From an uncultured Lysobacteraceae bacterium (lineage in GTDB: Bacteria; Pseudomonadota; Gammaproteobacteria; Xanthomonadales; Rhodanobacteraceae), in assembly GCA_946482585.1 (NCBI GenBank), contig CAMLSI010000040.1:1-16898 (forward strand): DNA of 16,898 bases, written 5' to 3'. Made by a program: the position numbers and the translations under genes. Each line of letters begins with the position of its first letter. Position 1 is the stretch's first letter. This document shows, piece by piece, positions 6,935-14,655 of the stretch. The notes beneath the pieces were generated by a model. It was given only the letters and a program-made list of their open reading frames with translations. It was not told the origin of the DNA and searched no databases.

Positions 6935-8428
6935 ATGGACATGAACATCGTCGCAGCGGAGGCGTCGCGCCGTCGCGCCGTGCTGGGCGCCGCGCATACC
7001 GCACTCGCCGTGCTGTTCGTCGCCGTGCATTTCCTGTTCGAGCGTCTGGTCTCGCTGGTGCTGATCACCGGCGGCGCGCTCGAACGCGCAAGCGGCTTGA
7101 ACCGCTTCGTCGCACGCGCGCCGCTGCTCTGGCTCGCCGGCGCCGCGCTGTCGGCCGCGCTGATCGGCGCCGGCGCGATCGCGCCGCCGGCGAGCTGGCC
7201 GCCGCTGCTGCAGCATGCCGCATTGTCGACCGTCTGGCTGCTGCTGATGTACCTGCTCGTCGTCTCGCATTTCTTCAGTGCGGCGTTTCCCGCACTGGAC
7301 GACGTCGACGCGACGGTCTCGGCGCGCTGGCCCGATCGCTGGTACGCGCGACACCTGCGCACGCCGCGCGATTCGCTGTTCGCGCGTCCGCTGATCGCCA
7401 ACGCGCTGGTCATGCTGCCGCTCGCCGCCGCCGTGTTGCTGCCGGACCGGCTGTCGGCGTTCGCTGCGCTGTCCTATGTCACGATGCTCGCGATCGCGGG
7501 CTTGACTCACGAGACGCTGGACCACACCGACATTCACAACAATCTGTTCGTGCCGGCAAAGGCCAGCCCGCCGCTCGCGCGGGCGACCGTCCATGCGACG
7601 CGCATCTTTCTGCGCGGCGTGCTGAATCCGCTCTATTGCCGCATTCCGTCGTTCTACCGCACGCAACACGTGTACGTGCATCACGTCGAAAACAACGGCG
7701 TCGCCGACGTGCAGTCGACGCTCAAATACGACAGAACCAGTTTTTTCGATTTCTGCCATTTTGCACTTCATTGCGGATTGAGTTTCAGTTTTGCGCTCGA
7801 CGTCGCCCGCTATCTGCTGCGGCGGCGCAAGCGGCGACCGCTGCGCCGGCTGCTGCTCGGAACGCTGGCCTGGTTCGCGCTGCTGGTCGCGATCGCGCTC
7901 CACAATCCCGCTGCCGCGCTGCTATTGTTCGCCGCGCGCTTCTTCTCCGGCACCCTGGTCGCCGTCAACGCCTATCTCTGGCACGGCCTCGCCGACGCGC
8001 ACGATGCCGGCGCGGACGATCTGTCGGTCGGCTCGATCAACGTGAAGGCCGGTGACGGCGGCGCGCCGGGATCGCTGCATCTGCGCCACCACCAGCGCAT
8101 GAGCGAGCACTGGTCGCGGCAATACGTACTGACGCCGGACGATCAGCAGGCCGCCTCCGATCGCGGCGCGCTGACCTTGTATCCGACCGCGTCGAACCTG
8201 TTTCTCAAGGCGCTGTGGGCGCGACGCTTCGATCTGATCGCCGCCAGCGTCGCGGCACCCGGGCAGCGCGCGCTGGACGCCGACGCGCTGCAGCGACTGA
8301 TCGAGCAGCGCACGCGCGCCTGCGCGACCGCGCCTCCGCCGTCTGCGCGGCGACGGCAGGCCGACGCCGTCTGCGGCCGCTGGTTCGCCCGCTACGTGAT
8401 GCCGGGCGGCGCGCTCCCGCCGGGCTGA
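6935..8428 (+). CDS. Membrane diiron fatty-acid desaturase/hydroxylase-family protein
   Basis: A 497-residue integral membrane protein with several hydrophobic spans (about 18-48, 62-82, 94-114, 153-190, 305-345). Histidine clusters typical of the FA-desaturase superfamily are present: HETLDHTDIH (H192, H197, H201), HVYVHH (H245, H249, H250) and HLRHH (H382, H385, H386), plus WHG (H350). They would bind two irons on the cytoplasmic face and use O2 to desaturate or hydroxylate a lipid chain. The start is uncertain: TTG at 6929, ATG at 6935 and ATG at 6941 are all in frame and none has a clear ribosome site; 6935 is chosen. It is divergent from the GH13-led operon and convergent with fabA, with stops 5 nt apart. 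The substrate (phospholipid acyl chain, sterol-like lipid, or the acyl part of a natural product) cannot be read from sequence. Confidence 0.8.
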   Translation: MDMNIVAAEASRRRAVLGAAHTALAVLFVAVHFLFERLVSLVLITGGALERASGLNRFVARAPLLWLAGAALSAALIGAGAIAPPASWPPLLQHAALSTVWLLLMYLLVVSHFFSAAFPALDDVDATVSARWPDRWYARHLRTPRDSLFARPLIANALVMLPLAAAVLLPDRLSAFAALSYVTMLAIAGLTHETLDHTDIHNNLFVPAKASPPLARATVHATRIFLRGVLNPLYCRIPSFYRTQHVYVHHVENNGVADVQSTLKYDRTSFFDFCHFALHCGLSFSFALDVARYLLRRRKRRPLRRLLLGTLAWFALLVAIALHNPAAALLLFAARFFSGTLVAVNAYLWHGLADAHDAGADDLSVGSINVKAGDGGAPGSLHLRHHQRMSEHWSRQYVLTPDDQQAASDRGALTLYPTASNLFLKALWARRFDLIAASVAAPGQRALDADALQRLIEQRTRACATAPPPSARRRQADAVCGRWFARYVMPGGALPPG

Positions 8429-8433
8429 GGCTC

Positions 8434-8949
8434 TCAGAAACCGTCGGTGGAACGGAACAGTCCCACACGCAGATCCTCGGCGACGTAGATCTCGCGCCCG
8501 TCGGCGAGGGTGCGTCCGTTCGCGATGATCATCGTGAGCTTGCCGCGCACGACACGGCGCACGTCGATCTCATAGCGCACGAGCCGCGTGCCCGGCAGGA
8601 TCTGGCCCGTGAACTTCACCTGGCCGACTCCGAGCGCGCGTCCCTTGCCCTGCTCGCCGAGCCACGGCAGGAAGAATCCCGCGAGCTGCCACATCGCATC
8701 GAGGCCGAGGCAGCCCGGCATCACCGGATCGCCGGCGAAATGGCAATCGAAGAACCAGAGCGCAGGCCGGATATCGAGCTCGGCGTGCAACTGGCCCTTG
8801 CCGAAGGCGCCGCCCTGCTCGTCGATCCGCGTGATCCGATCGAACATCAGCATCGGCGGCGCGGGCAATCGCGCGTACTCCGGTCCGAACAGCTCGCCGC
8901 GCGAACAAGCCAGCAACTGCTCGTACCCGAGCGAAGAAAGGCGTGACAT
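8434..8949 (-). CDS. fabA: 3-hydroxydecanoyl-ACP dehydratase/isomerase FabA
   Basis: A 171-residue hot-dog-fold enzyme, one residue shorter than E. coli FabA. It dehydrates 3-hydroxydecanoyl-ACP and isomerises trans-2- to cis-3-decenoyl-ACP, the entry to unsaturated fatty acids without oxygen. The active-site block [20 protein letters not shown] carries H70 and D84 at the E. coli positions, and [16 protein letters not shown] and DLRVGLF are also typical. The start is the ATG at 8949, preceded by an AGGGAGAG ribosome site; the frame stays open upstream but that part has no family similarity. The usual partner fabB is not in the window, since upstream is a gene-free region. Its stop is 5 nt from the desaturase stop. 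Confidence 0.95.
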   Translation of the reverse strand: MSRLSSLGYEQLLACSRGELFGPEYARLPAPPMLMFDRITRIDEQGGAFGKGQLHAELDIRPALWFFDCHFAGDPVMPGCLGLDAMWQLAGFFLPWLGEQGKGRALGVGQVKFTGQILPGTRLVRYEIDVRRVVRGKLTMIIANGRTLADGREIYVAEDLRVGLFRSTDGF

Positions 8950-9150
8950 CGTTGAGCTCTCCCTAGCGGCCACTGCACCGAAACGCAGCAGCGCAGCCTG
9001 CGGGCGCCAGTCGGCGGCGTCAAGCCTGAGGAGCGGCGGCGACGGATGCGCGACGCGGAGCAAGGCGTAACGGCGCCGCAGGTTCCGCCTCGCGATGCGG
9101 CATCGGCGGCGCGAACGCCTCCGGGACAGCGCGTCAGAACGGCACGCACC

Positions 9151-9183
9151 TATAATTTATCTAAATATAAATTTATCTATTTA
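9151..9183. promoter_or_regulatory. AT-rich island with a 16-bp-period direct repeat
   Basis: Thirty-three nearly pure A/T bases interrupt very GC-rich DNA. AATTTATCTA occurs at 9154-9163 and again at 9170-9179, a period of 16 bp. A perfect TATAAT lies at 9151-9156 on the plus strand, but no -35 box is found at the right distance. It may be an UP-element-like or regulator-binding region, or a site for a nucleoid-associated silencer, for fabA (about 200 nt away) or for the polysaccharide operon (about 550 nt away). Confidence 0.45.
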
Positions 9184-9445
9184 GCGTCACTGCAGTTGCC
9201 GAGACGGCCGCCGACGAAACAGCCCGGCGACCGGAAGTCATCCGGCTGGTTTTACCGTCTCCGGTGTGAGTGCCGCACGTTCGCGGATGTGCATACCGGC
9301 AGGCTCGCGAATTCGCTACGCGGCCCGGGCGGACCGGTTCGCCGCCCACGCGTTTTCGCGCGGCCGCGCCGGACGACGGAGATCGTCGCTTTCCGCAACG
9401 GCTGTGCTCGCTATCGTCGCCGCCGGCGAGGATGATCTCTGGGAC

Positions 9446-9500
9446 GCTTTCACGCCGTCGCCGGATCGGCCGGACGCGGAACTATCGCGTGCGTGAAAGC
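9446..9500. repeat. Perfect 10-bp inverted repeat enclosing a smaller hairpin
   Basis: Arms GCTTTCACGC (9446-9455) and GCGTGAAAGC (9491-9500) are exact complements. The 35-nt spacer holds a smaller imperfect stem (CCGG 9461-9464 with CCGG 9470-9473, CGT 9456-9458 with ACG 9474-9476). As RNA it would form a branched or bulged stem of 55 nt. No T-run follows directly, so it is not a typical terminator. It could be a leader structure if transcription starts upstream, or two half-sites of a DNA-binding protein. Confidence 0.42.
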
Positions 9501-9570
9501 CGCGAGCCGCGCTGGCGACCTCAGCTTTTGTGATCGCCTTGGCATTCACGCACCGTGCACGAAAACCCGT

Positions 9571-9599
9571 TTGCAAACCGCACAATGTTTAACTAGTCT
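9571..9599 (+). promoter_or_regulatory. Possible promoter of the polysaccharide operon
   Basis: TTGCAA (9571-9576) and TAGTCT (9594-9599) are 17 nt apart in a locally A/T-richer stretch about 130 nt upstream of the wecA-like start. The -10 box matches only 3 of 6 positions. It is the best sigma-70-like candidate seen near the operon, but it is weak. Confidence 0.25.
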
Positions 9600-9672
9600 C
9601 AACTGAAATATGCGGTTCCGTACCCCAGTTCCGCCAAGCGGCAGGGAGTAGGATGCAGTCCCGCCGCGGGAC

Positions 9673-9716
9673 CGGGTTTGACGTTGCGGGCGACCAGGGG
9701 GCCGGTCGCCAACCCG
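9673..9716 (+). promoter_or_regulatory. Leader hairpin just before the wecA-like ribosome site
   Basis: Nested stems can form: outer CGGGTT (9673-9678) with AACCCG (9711-9716), inner GGCGACC (9689-9695) with GGTCGCC (9704-9710) around an 8-nt loop. The ribosome site GGGAGAG begins 2 nt after the outer stem, so the fold could affect translation of the first gene of the operon. It does not match a riboswitch class that I recognise. Confidence 0.4.
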
Positions 9717-9730
9717 TGGGAGAGTTGTCG

Positions 9731-10840
9731 ATGAACCCGGTCGACATGGGTTACGCGATTGCCGCGGCGATGACGACCGCGCTCGCGTACTGGCTGCTGG
9801 TTCCGTTGGCGCGACGGTACGGATTGCTCGATATTCCGAGTGGCCGCCACGATCACGCACATCCGACGCCGCTGATCGGCGGCATCGGCATATTCGCGGG
9901 CGTCCTCGTCGCCGCCCTCGCACGCGGCGAAATGAGCTCGTCGTTCCTCGCCTATCTATCAGCCGCGGCGCTGGTGCTGCTGGTCGGCATCGTCGACGAC
10001 CGCCGCGACATGCCGTGGCGGCTGCGCATCGTCGTGCAGGCCTGCGCAGCGCTCATTCTTGCGGTCGGCGGCGTCTATGCGCACAGCGTCGGACACTTGT
10101 TCCATTTGGGAATATGGGCAATTCCGTTCAGCGTGTTCGCGACGGTCGGCGCCATCAACGCGATCAACATGATCGACGGTTGCGACGGTCTCGCCGGCAG
10201 CCTGGTGCTGATCGCGCTGGCGTTTCTCGTCGTGCTCGCGGCGGCGGCCGGAAACGCGACGCTGGCCGCGGACCTGCTGCTGCTCGTCGGCGCGATCGTC
10301 GCGTTTCTCGCGTTCAACCTGCGGCGTCCGGGACTGCCTGCCGCAGGGCTGTTTCTGGGCAACGGCGGCAGCGCGCTGCTCGGCCTGACCGTGGTCTGGG
10401 CCGCCTTCAGCCTCGCCCAGATGCCGGGCAACGCGGGCGCAGGCATCGTCGCGCCCTGGCTCATCGCGATTCCGCTGATCGACTGCGTCGTCGTCATGCT
10501 GCGTCGTCTGCTCGCGGGCCGCTCGCCGTTTTGCGCCGACCGCAACCATCTGCATCACCTGATGAGCGACGCGGGCCGTTCGCCGCAGCAGATCGTCGCC
10601 TTCGCCGCCGGGACCGCGCTCGCCGCCGGCGCTGCGGCGTTGATCTGGCTGCACCAGACGCGCGGCGAACTGTCGCTGGTGCTGATCTTCCTCGCACTGA
10701 TCGCCGTGCATTTCCTCTGGACGCGGCGCCGCGAACGCGCCGTGGCTTTCCTGCGGCGCCGGGATCCGCGCGCCGCCTCGCAACCGGCCGGGACGCCCTA
10801 CGACCTGGAGCGCGAACGCCTGCCATTGAGACGACGCTGA
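9731..10840 (+). CDS. wecA: WecA-like undecaprenyl-phosphate HexNAc-1-phosphate transferase (initiating glycosyltransferase)
   Basis: A 369-residue polytopic inner-membrane protein of the MraY/WecA family, close to E. coli WecA (367). It would transfer a sugar 1-phosphate (GlcNAc-1-P in WecA) from UDP-sugar to undecaprenyl phosphate and so start a polysaccharide repeat unit. Motifs: PLIGGIGIF (47-55), VDD (D89, D90), NMIDGCDGL (D149, D152), and RNHLHHL (H273, H275, H276), typical of the WecA rather than the MraY branch. The usual FxGDxGS motif reads FLGNGGS with Asn211 in place of the conserved Asp. The start at 9731 has a GGGAGAG site and places the first membrane helix at the N-terminus. 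An earlier ATG at 9653 also has a good ribosome site but would add 26 non-hydrophobic residues. The next gene begins 1 nt after the stop. Exact sugar is unknown. Confidence 0.88.
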   Translation: MNPVDMGYAIAAAMTTALAYWLLVPLARRYGLLDIPSGRHDHAHPTPLIGGIGIFAGVLVAALARGEMSSSFLAYLSAAALVLLVGIVDDRRDMPWRLRIVVQACAALILAVGGVYAHSVGHLFHLGIWAIPFSVFATVGAINAINMIDGCDGLAGSLVLIALAFLVVLAAAAGNATLAADLLLLVGAIVAFLAFNLRRPGLPAAGLFLGNGGSALLGLTVVWAAFSLAQMPGNAGAGIVAPWLIAIPLIDCVVVMLRRLLAGRSPFCADRNHLHHLMSDAGRSPQQIVAFAAGTALAAGAAALIWLHQTRGELSLVLIFLALIAVHFLWTRRRERAVAFLRRRDPRAASQPAGTPYDLERERLPLRRR

Positions 10841-10841
10841 C

Positions 10842-11639
10842 GTGATCGACCTGCACTGCCACATGCTTCCCGGCATCGACGACGGCGCGCCCGACCTGCG
10901 CACGGCGCTCGGGATGGCGCGCGCCGCCGTCGCCGACGGCATACGCGTGGTCGCGTGCACGCCGCACATCTATCCGGGCCTCTACGAAAACGATGCGGCC
11001 GGCATACGTCGCGCGCTCACCCAGTTCGCCGAACAGCTGCGACGCCGGCGCATTCCGCTGCAGCTCGTGATCGGCGCCGACGTGCATCTCGCGCCGGATC
11101 TGCCCGCGCGCCTGCAGGCCGGCAGCGTGCCGACGCTGCACGACTCGCGCTATCTGCTGCTCGAGCCGCCGCATCATGTCGCGCCGCCGCGCTTCGAAAC
11201 CTCGGTGTTCGCGCTGATGCTGTCGGGCTACGTGCCGGTCATCACGCACCCGGAACGCCTGACCTGGATCGAAAGCCACTACCCCGTGTTCCGGCGCCTC
11301 GCCGAGCGCGGCGCGTGGATGCAGATCACGGCAGGCGCGCTCACCGGCCGCTTCGGCAAACGGCCGCGCTACTGGGGCGAGCGGATGCTCGACGAAGGAC
11401 TCGCGCATCTGCTCGCGACCGACGCGCACGACACCGGACCGCGCGCGCCGCGACTCGCCGAGGGGCGCGATGCGGCGGCGCAGCGCGTCGGCGACGACGA
11501 GGCTCAGCGTCTCGTGATGGACAGGCCGCAGGCGATCCTGCGCAACCTCGAACCGGCGCTGGTCGCCGTACCGAACGCCGTCGCGCCGTCGCGCAGCGGC
11601 GCCTGGCAACGCGTACAGGAGATGTTCGAATGGCGTTGA
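10842..11639 (+). CDS. PHP-type protein-tyrosine phosphatase, CpsB/YwqE family
   Basis: A 265-residue metal-dependent phosphatase of the polymerase-and-histidinol-phosphatase fold. Metal-binding motifs are in family order: HCHMLPGIDDG (H5, H7), TPH (H42), LEPP (E108), THPERL (H136) and TDAHD (D194, H196). Relatives CpsB and YwqE dephosphorylate the tyrosine cluster of capsule-regulating kinases, and the kinase is two genes downstream. It begins with GTG 1 nt after the wecA-like stop, has only a weak ribosome site and is probably translated by coupling. Its end overlaps the export lipoprotein gene by 10 nt. No low-molecular-weight Wzb-type phosphatase is seen, so this is the likely counter-enzyme to the kinase. 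Confidence 0.9.
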   Translation: MIDLHCHMLPGIDDGAPDLRTALGMARAAVADGIRVVACTPHIYPGLYENDAAGIRRALTQFAEQLRRRRIPLQLVIGADVHLAPDLPARLQAGSVPTLHDSRYLLLEPPHHVAPPRFETSVFALMLSGYVPVITHPERLTWIESHYPVFRRLAERGAWMQITAGALTGRFGKRPRYWGERMLDEGLAHLLATDAHDTGPRAPRLAEGRDAAAQRVGDDEAQRLVMDRPQAILRNLEPALVAVPNAVAPSRSGAWQRVQEMFEWR

Positions 11640-12373
11640 TCACGACGCGGCAATGGAAGCGATTCGGTGTCGCCGCGGGACTCGCGGCCGTGCTGGCGAT
11701 GCTCGCCGCCTGCGGCTCGCCGAACGTGCGGCCGCACGAGATGCGTCCGGTCGCGAAAGGCGGCACGGGTTCGATGCCGCCGCCGGACGTCGTCTCCGCC
11801 GACGGCGAATACAAGGCCGTGTCGGAATACCGCATCGGCGCGAACGATCTCATCGAGATCAACGTCTTCCAGGTGGCCGAGCTGGGCCGCGCCGTGCGCG
11901 TGAACACGCAGGGCCAGATATCCCTGCCGCTGATCGGGACGCTGCAGGCGGGCGGGCGCACCGTCGCCGAGCTCGAGGCCGACATCGCCGCGCGGCTCAA
12001 GCAGAGCTACATCCAGGATCCGCAGGTAACGATTTTCATCAAGGAGTTCACGAGCCAGCGCGTGACTGTCGAAGGCGCCGTGCGCAAACCCGGCATCTAC
12101 GCGCTGACCGGCAAGGCCTCCCTGCTGCAGGCGCTGGCCATGGCCGAAGGGCTCGACCAGCTCGCGAACCAGCAGGGCATCGTGATTTTCCGCACCGTGG
12201 AACAACAGAAGATGGCTGCGGTGTTCGACATCGCCGCGATCCGGGCGGGGCGCAACGAGGATCCGCAGATCTACGGCGACGACATCGTCGTCGTGGATCA
12301 GTCGGGTCCGCGCACGGCACTACGCCGCTTCATCGAATCCATTCCCGTGTTCGCACTGTTCCGTCCCTTCTGA
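11630..12373 (+). CDS. Outer-membrane polysaccharide export (OPX) lipoprotein, GumB/Wza-like
   Basis: A 247-residue precursor with a type II signal peptide: basic MALITTRQWKR, a hydrophobic run, and lipobox LAAC with Cys28 as the modified residue. The Poly_export domain spans about 66-139 (YRIGANDLIEINVF through DPQVTIFIKEF) and an SLBB domain about 144-195 (RVTVEGAVRKPGIYAL). The short C-terminal tail PVFALFRPF fits the compact GumB/ExoF class rather than full-length Wza with its transmembrane ring helix. It would form or gate the outer-membrane exit together with the Wzc-like protein that follows. The ATG is 10 nt inside the phosphatase gene, with a clean AGGAG 8 nt upstream. Confidence 0.93.
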   Translation: MALITTRQWKRFGVAAGLAAVLAMLAACGSPNVRPHEMRPVAKGGTGSMPPPDVVSADGEYKAVSEYRIGANDLIEINVFQVAELGRAVRVNTQGQISLPLIGTLQAGGRTVAELEADIAARLKQSYIQDPQVTIFIKEFTSQRVTVEGAVRKPGIYALTGKASLLQALAMAEGLDQLANQQGIVIFRTVEQQKMAAVFDIAAIRAGRNEDPQIYGDDIVVVDQSGPRTALRRFIESIPVFALFRPF

Positions 12374-12396
12374 CCTGCCGTTCCCGTGAGGTCGAC

Positions 12397-14655
12397 ATGA
12401 ACCGTTCACTCGCTCCCGGCCAACGCTCCACGCTACCCGATCGACGCATCCAGCCACCGTTGCGTCCGGTCGCCGCGGCGCCGGCGCTCGCCGATCCGCG
12501 CATCGCCGACAACGACGACGACGCGCCGAACCTGCTCGGCTACTGGCAGATCCTCGTCAAGCGCAAATGGCTGGTGATCTCGGTCCTGACGACGGTATTG
12601 GCCGTGGTGCTGGTCAAGACCCTGCTCACGCCGTCGGTGTTCCGCGCGAGCGCCACGCTGCAGATCGACCAGGACACGATCAAGATCATCCAGAGCGAGG
12701 GCCTGACGCCGGCCGAAGGCGTCGGCGACCGCGACTACTATCAGACCCAGTATGAACTGCTGCGCAGCCGTTCGCTGGCCGAACGCGTGGCCTCCGGCAT
12801 GAACGCGGAGCAATTGCGCCAGCAGGCGCTCGCGCAGAACACGCCCGGACTGCTGTCGCGGCTGTTCGGCCAGGAGGCGGTCGGCGCGGAAGAACCCGCC
12901 GCGCCGGCCGAACCCGACACCGACGCGCTCGCGACCTTCATCCAGCGCCACCTGTCGATCGATCCGGTGCGCAATTCGCGACTCGTGCGCATCCAGTTCG
13001 ACAGCCTCGATCCGGCGTTCTCCGCGAGCATGGCGAACGCGATCGCCGACGCGTTCATCGCGACGCACATCGACCGGCGCTTCGACGCGTCGGCCTATGC
13101 CAAGAGCTATCTCGAAGACCGGCTGCAGCAGCTCAAGCTGAAGCTCGAGGACTCGGAAAAGCAGCTCGTGCAGTTCGCGCAGCAGCAGGGCATCGTCAGC
13201 ATCGACCAGCAGCAGTCGCCCGCCGCGCAGGAACTGCAGAGCATCAACGCCAGTCTCGCCGCCGCGCAGCAGCAGCGCATCGAGGCCGAGGCCAAGTTCC
13301 GCCGCAGCCAGAGCACGCCCGCCGACGCGCTGCCCGAAGTGCTCCTCAGCAGCATCGTCGCGCAGCTCAAGAACAGGCGCACCGAGCTGATGAGCGAGTA
13401 CCAAGAGAAACTGCGCATCTTCAAGCCGGGCTATCCGGCGATGGAGCAGATCAAGAGCCAGATCGACGAGATCGACCGTCAGCTCGCGGGCGAAGTCGGC
13501 CGCATCAAGAGCTCGATCCGTTCCGAATTCGATGCGGCGCGCAACGCCGAAAGCATGCTCGGCCTGCGCCTGACCGAACTCAAGGCGCAACTGCTCGACC
13601 TGCAGGGCCGCAGCATCCAGTACAACATCATCAAGCGCGAAGTCGACACGAATCGCGAGCTCTACGACGGACTGCTGCAGCGCTACAAGGAAATCGGCGT
13701 CGCCGGCGGCATCACGGCGAACAACATCTCGGTCGTCGACCGCGCGCGCGCGCCGCTCGGCCGCTTCAGCCCGAACCTGAGCCGCAATCTGCTGTTCGGC
13801 CTGCTCGCGGGTCTCGCCGCCGGCGTGTTCCTCGCGCTGCTGTTCGAGCACCTCGACGACACCATCAAGACGCCCGACGACGTGGAACAGAAGTTCGGTC
13901 TCGCGATTCTCGGCGTGATCCCGAAGATCCTGCGCGGCTCGCCGCTCGAAGCGCTCAAGGATCCGCGCTCGGCGTTCTCCGAATCTTATCGGTCGGTGCG
14001 CACGGCGCTGCAGTTCTCGACCGAGTCGGGCGTGCCGCGCACGCTGTTCGTGACGAGTTCGGCGCCGGGCGAAGGCAAGAGCACGACGGCATTCACGCTG
14101 GCGATGCATTTTTCACAACTGGGCAAACGCGTACTGCTGATCGACGCCGACCTGCGCAACCCGACCCTGCATCATGCGTTGCGTGTGCCGAACGCGGCGG
14201 GGCTCAGCAACTATCTGTCGGGCGCGAGCCGTCCGCTGAAATTCCTGCATCCGACGCACGTGAAGAATCTCGCCTGCCTCTGCTCGGGTCCGCTGCCGCC
14301 GAATCCCGCCGAACTGCTCGCGGGCCCGCGCATGGTGACCCTGCTGCGCCTCGCGGCCGCGTCGTTCGACCAGGTCATCATCGACGGTCCGCCCGTGCTC
14401 GGCATCGCCGATGCGGCGATCCTGTCGAACCTGTCGGGCGGAACGCTGCTCGTGGTCGAAGCCGGTTCGACGCGGCTCGGCTATGCGCGCGGCGTGCTCA
14501 AGCGTCTCAGCGCCGCACGTGCGCGCGTGCTCGGCGTCGTGCTGACCAAGCTCGATCCGCGCCAGGGCGGCACGACCTACGGCTACGGCGACTACGGCTA
14601 CTACGCCTACGGCGGCCGTCCGAAACTGGAAGCGCCGCGCGCGCGCCGGGCATGA
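12397..14655 (+). CDS. Polysaccharide co-polymerase fused to a BY-kinase (Wzc/GumC-like)
   Basis: A 752-residue inner-membrane protein. A Wzz domain begins with YWQILVKRKW and TM1 (about 58-78). A periplasmic coiled-coil arm (about 230-430, rich in Q, E and L heptads) leads through the proline-bearing LGRFSPNLSRN segment to TM2 (about 464-483). The cytoplasmic bacterial tyrosine kinase domain has Walker A SAPGEGKST (K561), Walker A' LLIDADLRNP (D583, D585) and Walker B VIIDGPP (D663). The C-terminal cluster carries six tyrosines at 728, 730, 733, 735, 736 and 738. Cycles of autophosphorylation and dephosphorylation of such tails control assembly and chain length. ATG with a GAGG site begins 23 nt after the export gene; the stop overlaps the next gene by ATGA. 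Confidence 0.95.
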   Translation: MNRSLAPGQRSTLPDRRIQPPLRPVAAAPALADPRIADNDDDAPNLLGYWQILVKRKWLVISVLTTVLAVVLVKTLLTPSVFRASATLQIDQDTIKIIQSEGLTPAEGVGDRDYYQTQYELLRSRSLAERVASGMNAEQLRQQALAQNTPGLLSRLFGQEAVGAEEPAAPAEPDTDALATFIQRHLSIDPVRNSRLVRIQFDSLDPAFSASMANAIADAFIATHIDRRFDASAYAKSYLEDRLQQLKLKLEDSEKQLVQFAQQQGIVSIDQQQSPAAQELQSINASLAAAQQQRIEAEAKFRRSQSTPADALPEVLLSSIVAQLKNRRTELMSEYQEKLRIFKPGYPAMEQIKSQIDEIDRQLAGEVGRIKSSIRSEFDAARNAESMLGLRLTELKAQLLDLQGRSIQYNIIKREVDTNRELYDGLLQRYKEIGVAGGITANNISVVDRARAPLGRFSPNLSRNLLFGLLAGLAAGVFLALLFEHLDDTIKTPDDVEQKFGLAILGVIPKILRGSPLEALKDPRSAFSESYRSVRTALQFSTESGVPRTLFVTSSAPGEGKSTTAFTLAMHFSQLGKRVLLIDADLRNPTLHHALRVPNAAGLSNYLSGASRPLKFLHPTHVKNLACLCSGPLPPNPAELLAGPRMVTLLRLAAASFDQVIIDGPPVLGIADAAILSNLSGGTLLVVEAGSTRLGYARGVLKRLSAARARVLGVVLTKLDPRQGGTTYGYGDYGYYAYGGRPKLEAPRARRA

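Larger units (their letters stand above)
8950..9730. other. Long gene-free region between fabA and the polysaccharide operon
   Basis: About 780 nt separate the divergent fabA and wecA-like genes. Open frames here are arginine/proline-rich with no recognisable domain and are probably shadows. The region holds an AT-rich island (9151-9183), a perfect 10-bp inverted repeat (9446-9500), a possible promoter (9571-9599) and a hairpin next to the wecA-like start (9673-9716). Upstream of fabA a TTGACG on the minus strand (9023-9018) has no fitting -10 box. No tRNA or small RNA could be recognised by eye. Confidence 0.55.

Noticed and set aside
6725..7903. 392-codon minus-strand open frame under the desaturase
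   Set aside because: Low-complexity Arg/Gln/Glu composition and no recognisable family; antisense to the histidine-box protein.
8405..8422. GC-rich stem at the end of the desaturase gene as a terminator
   Set aside because: Only 5-bp arms and no T-run on either strand.
9541..9558. Possible sigma-54 promoter (GG ... GC) before the polysaccharide operon
   Set aside because: The GG and GC elements are 14 nt apart rather than the required 10.
9046..9585. Several open frames of 76-129 codons between fabA and the wecA-like gene
   Set aside because: Arg/Pro/Ser-rich, overlapping in several frames, without a convincing domain or ribosome site.
9653..9730. 26-codon N-terminal extension of the WecA-like protein
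   Set aside because: Adds non-hydrophobic residues ahead of the first membrane helix, whereas WecA-type proteins start at the helix; kept only as a finding because of its ribosome site.
11653..12396. Open frame extending the Wzc-like protein upstream to 1000 residues
   Set aside because: The extension is a shadow of the export lipoprotein gene; the Wzz domain and ribosome site fit a start at 12397.
12433..14109. 558-codon minus-strand open frame
   Set aside because: Antisense to the Wzc-like gene; Arg/Leu/Glu-rich shadow without motifs.
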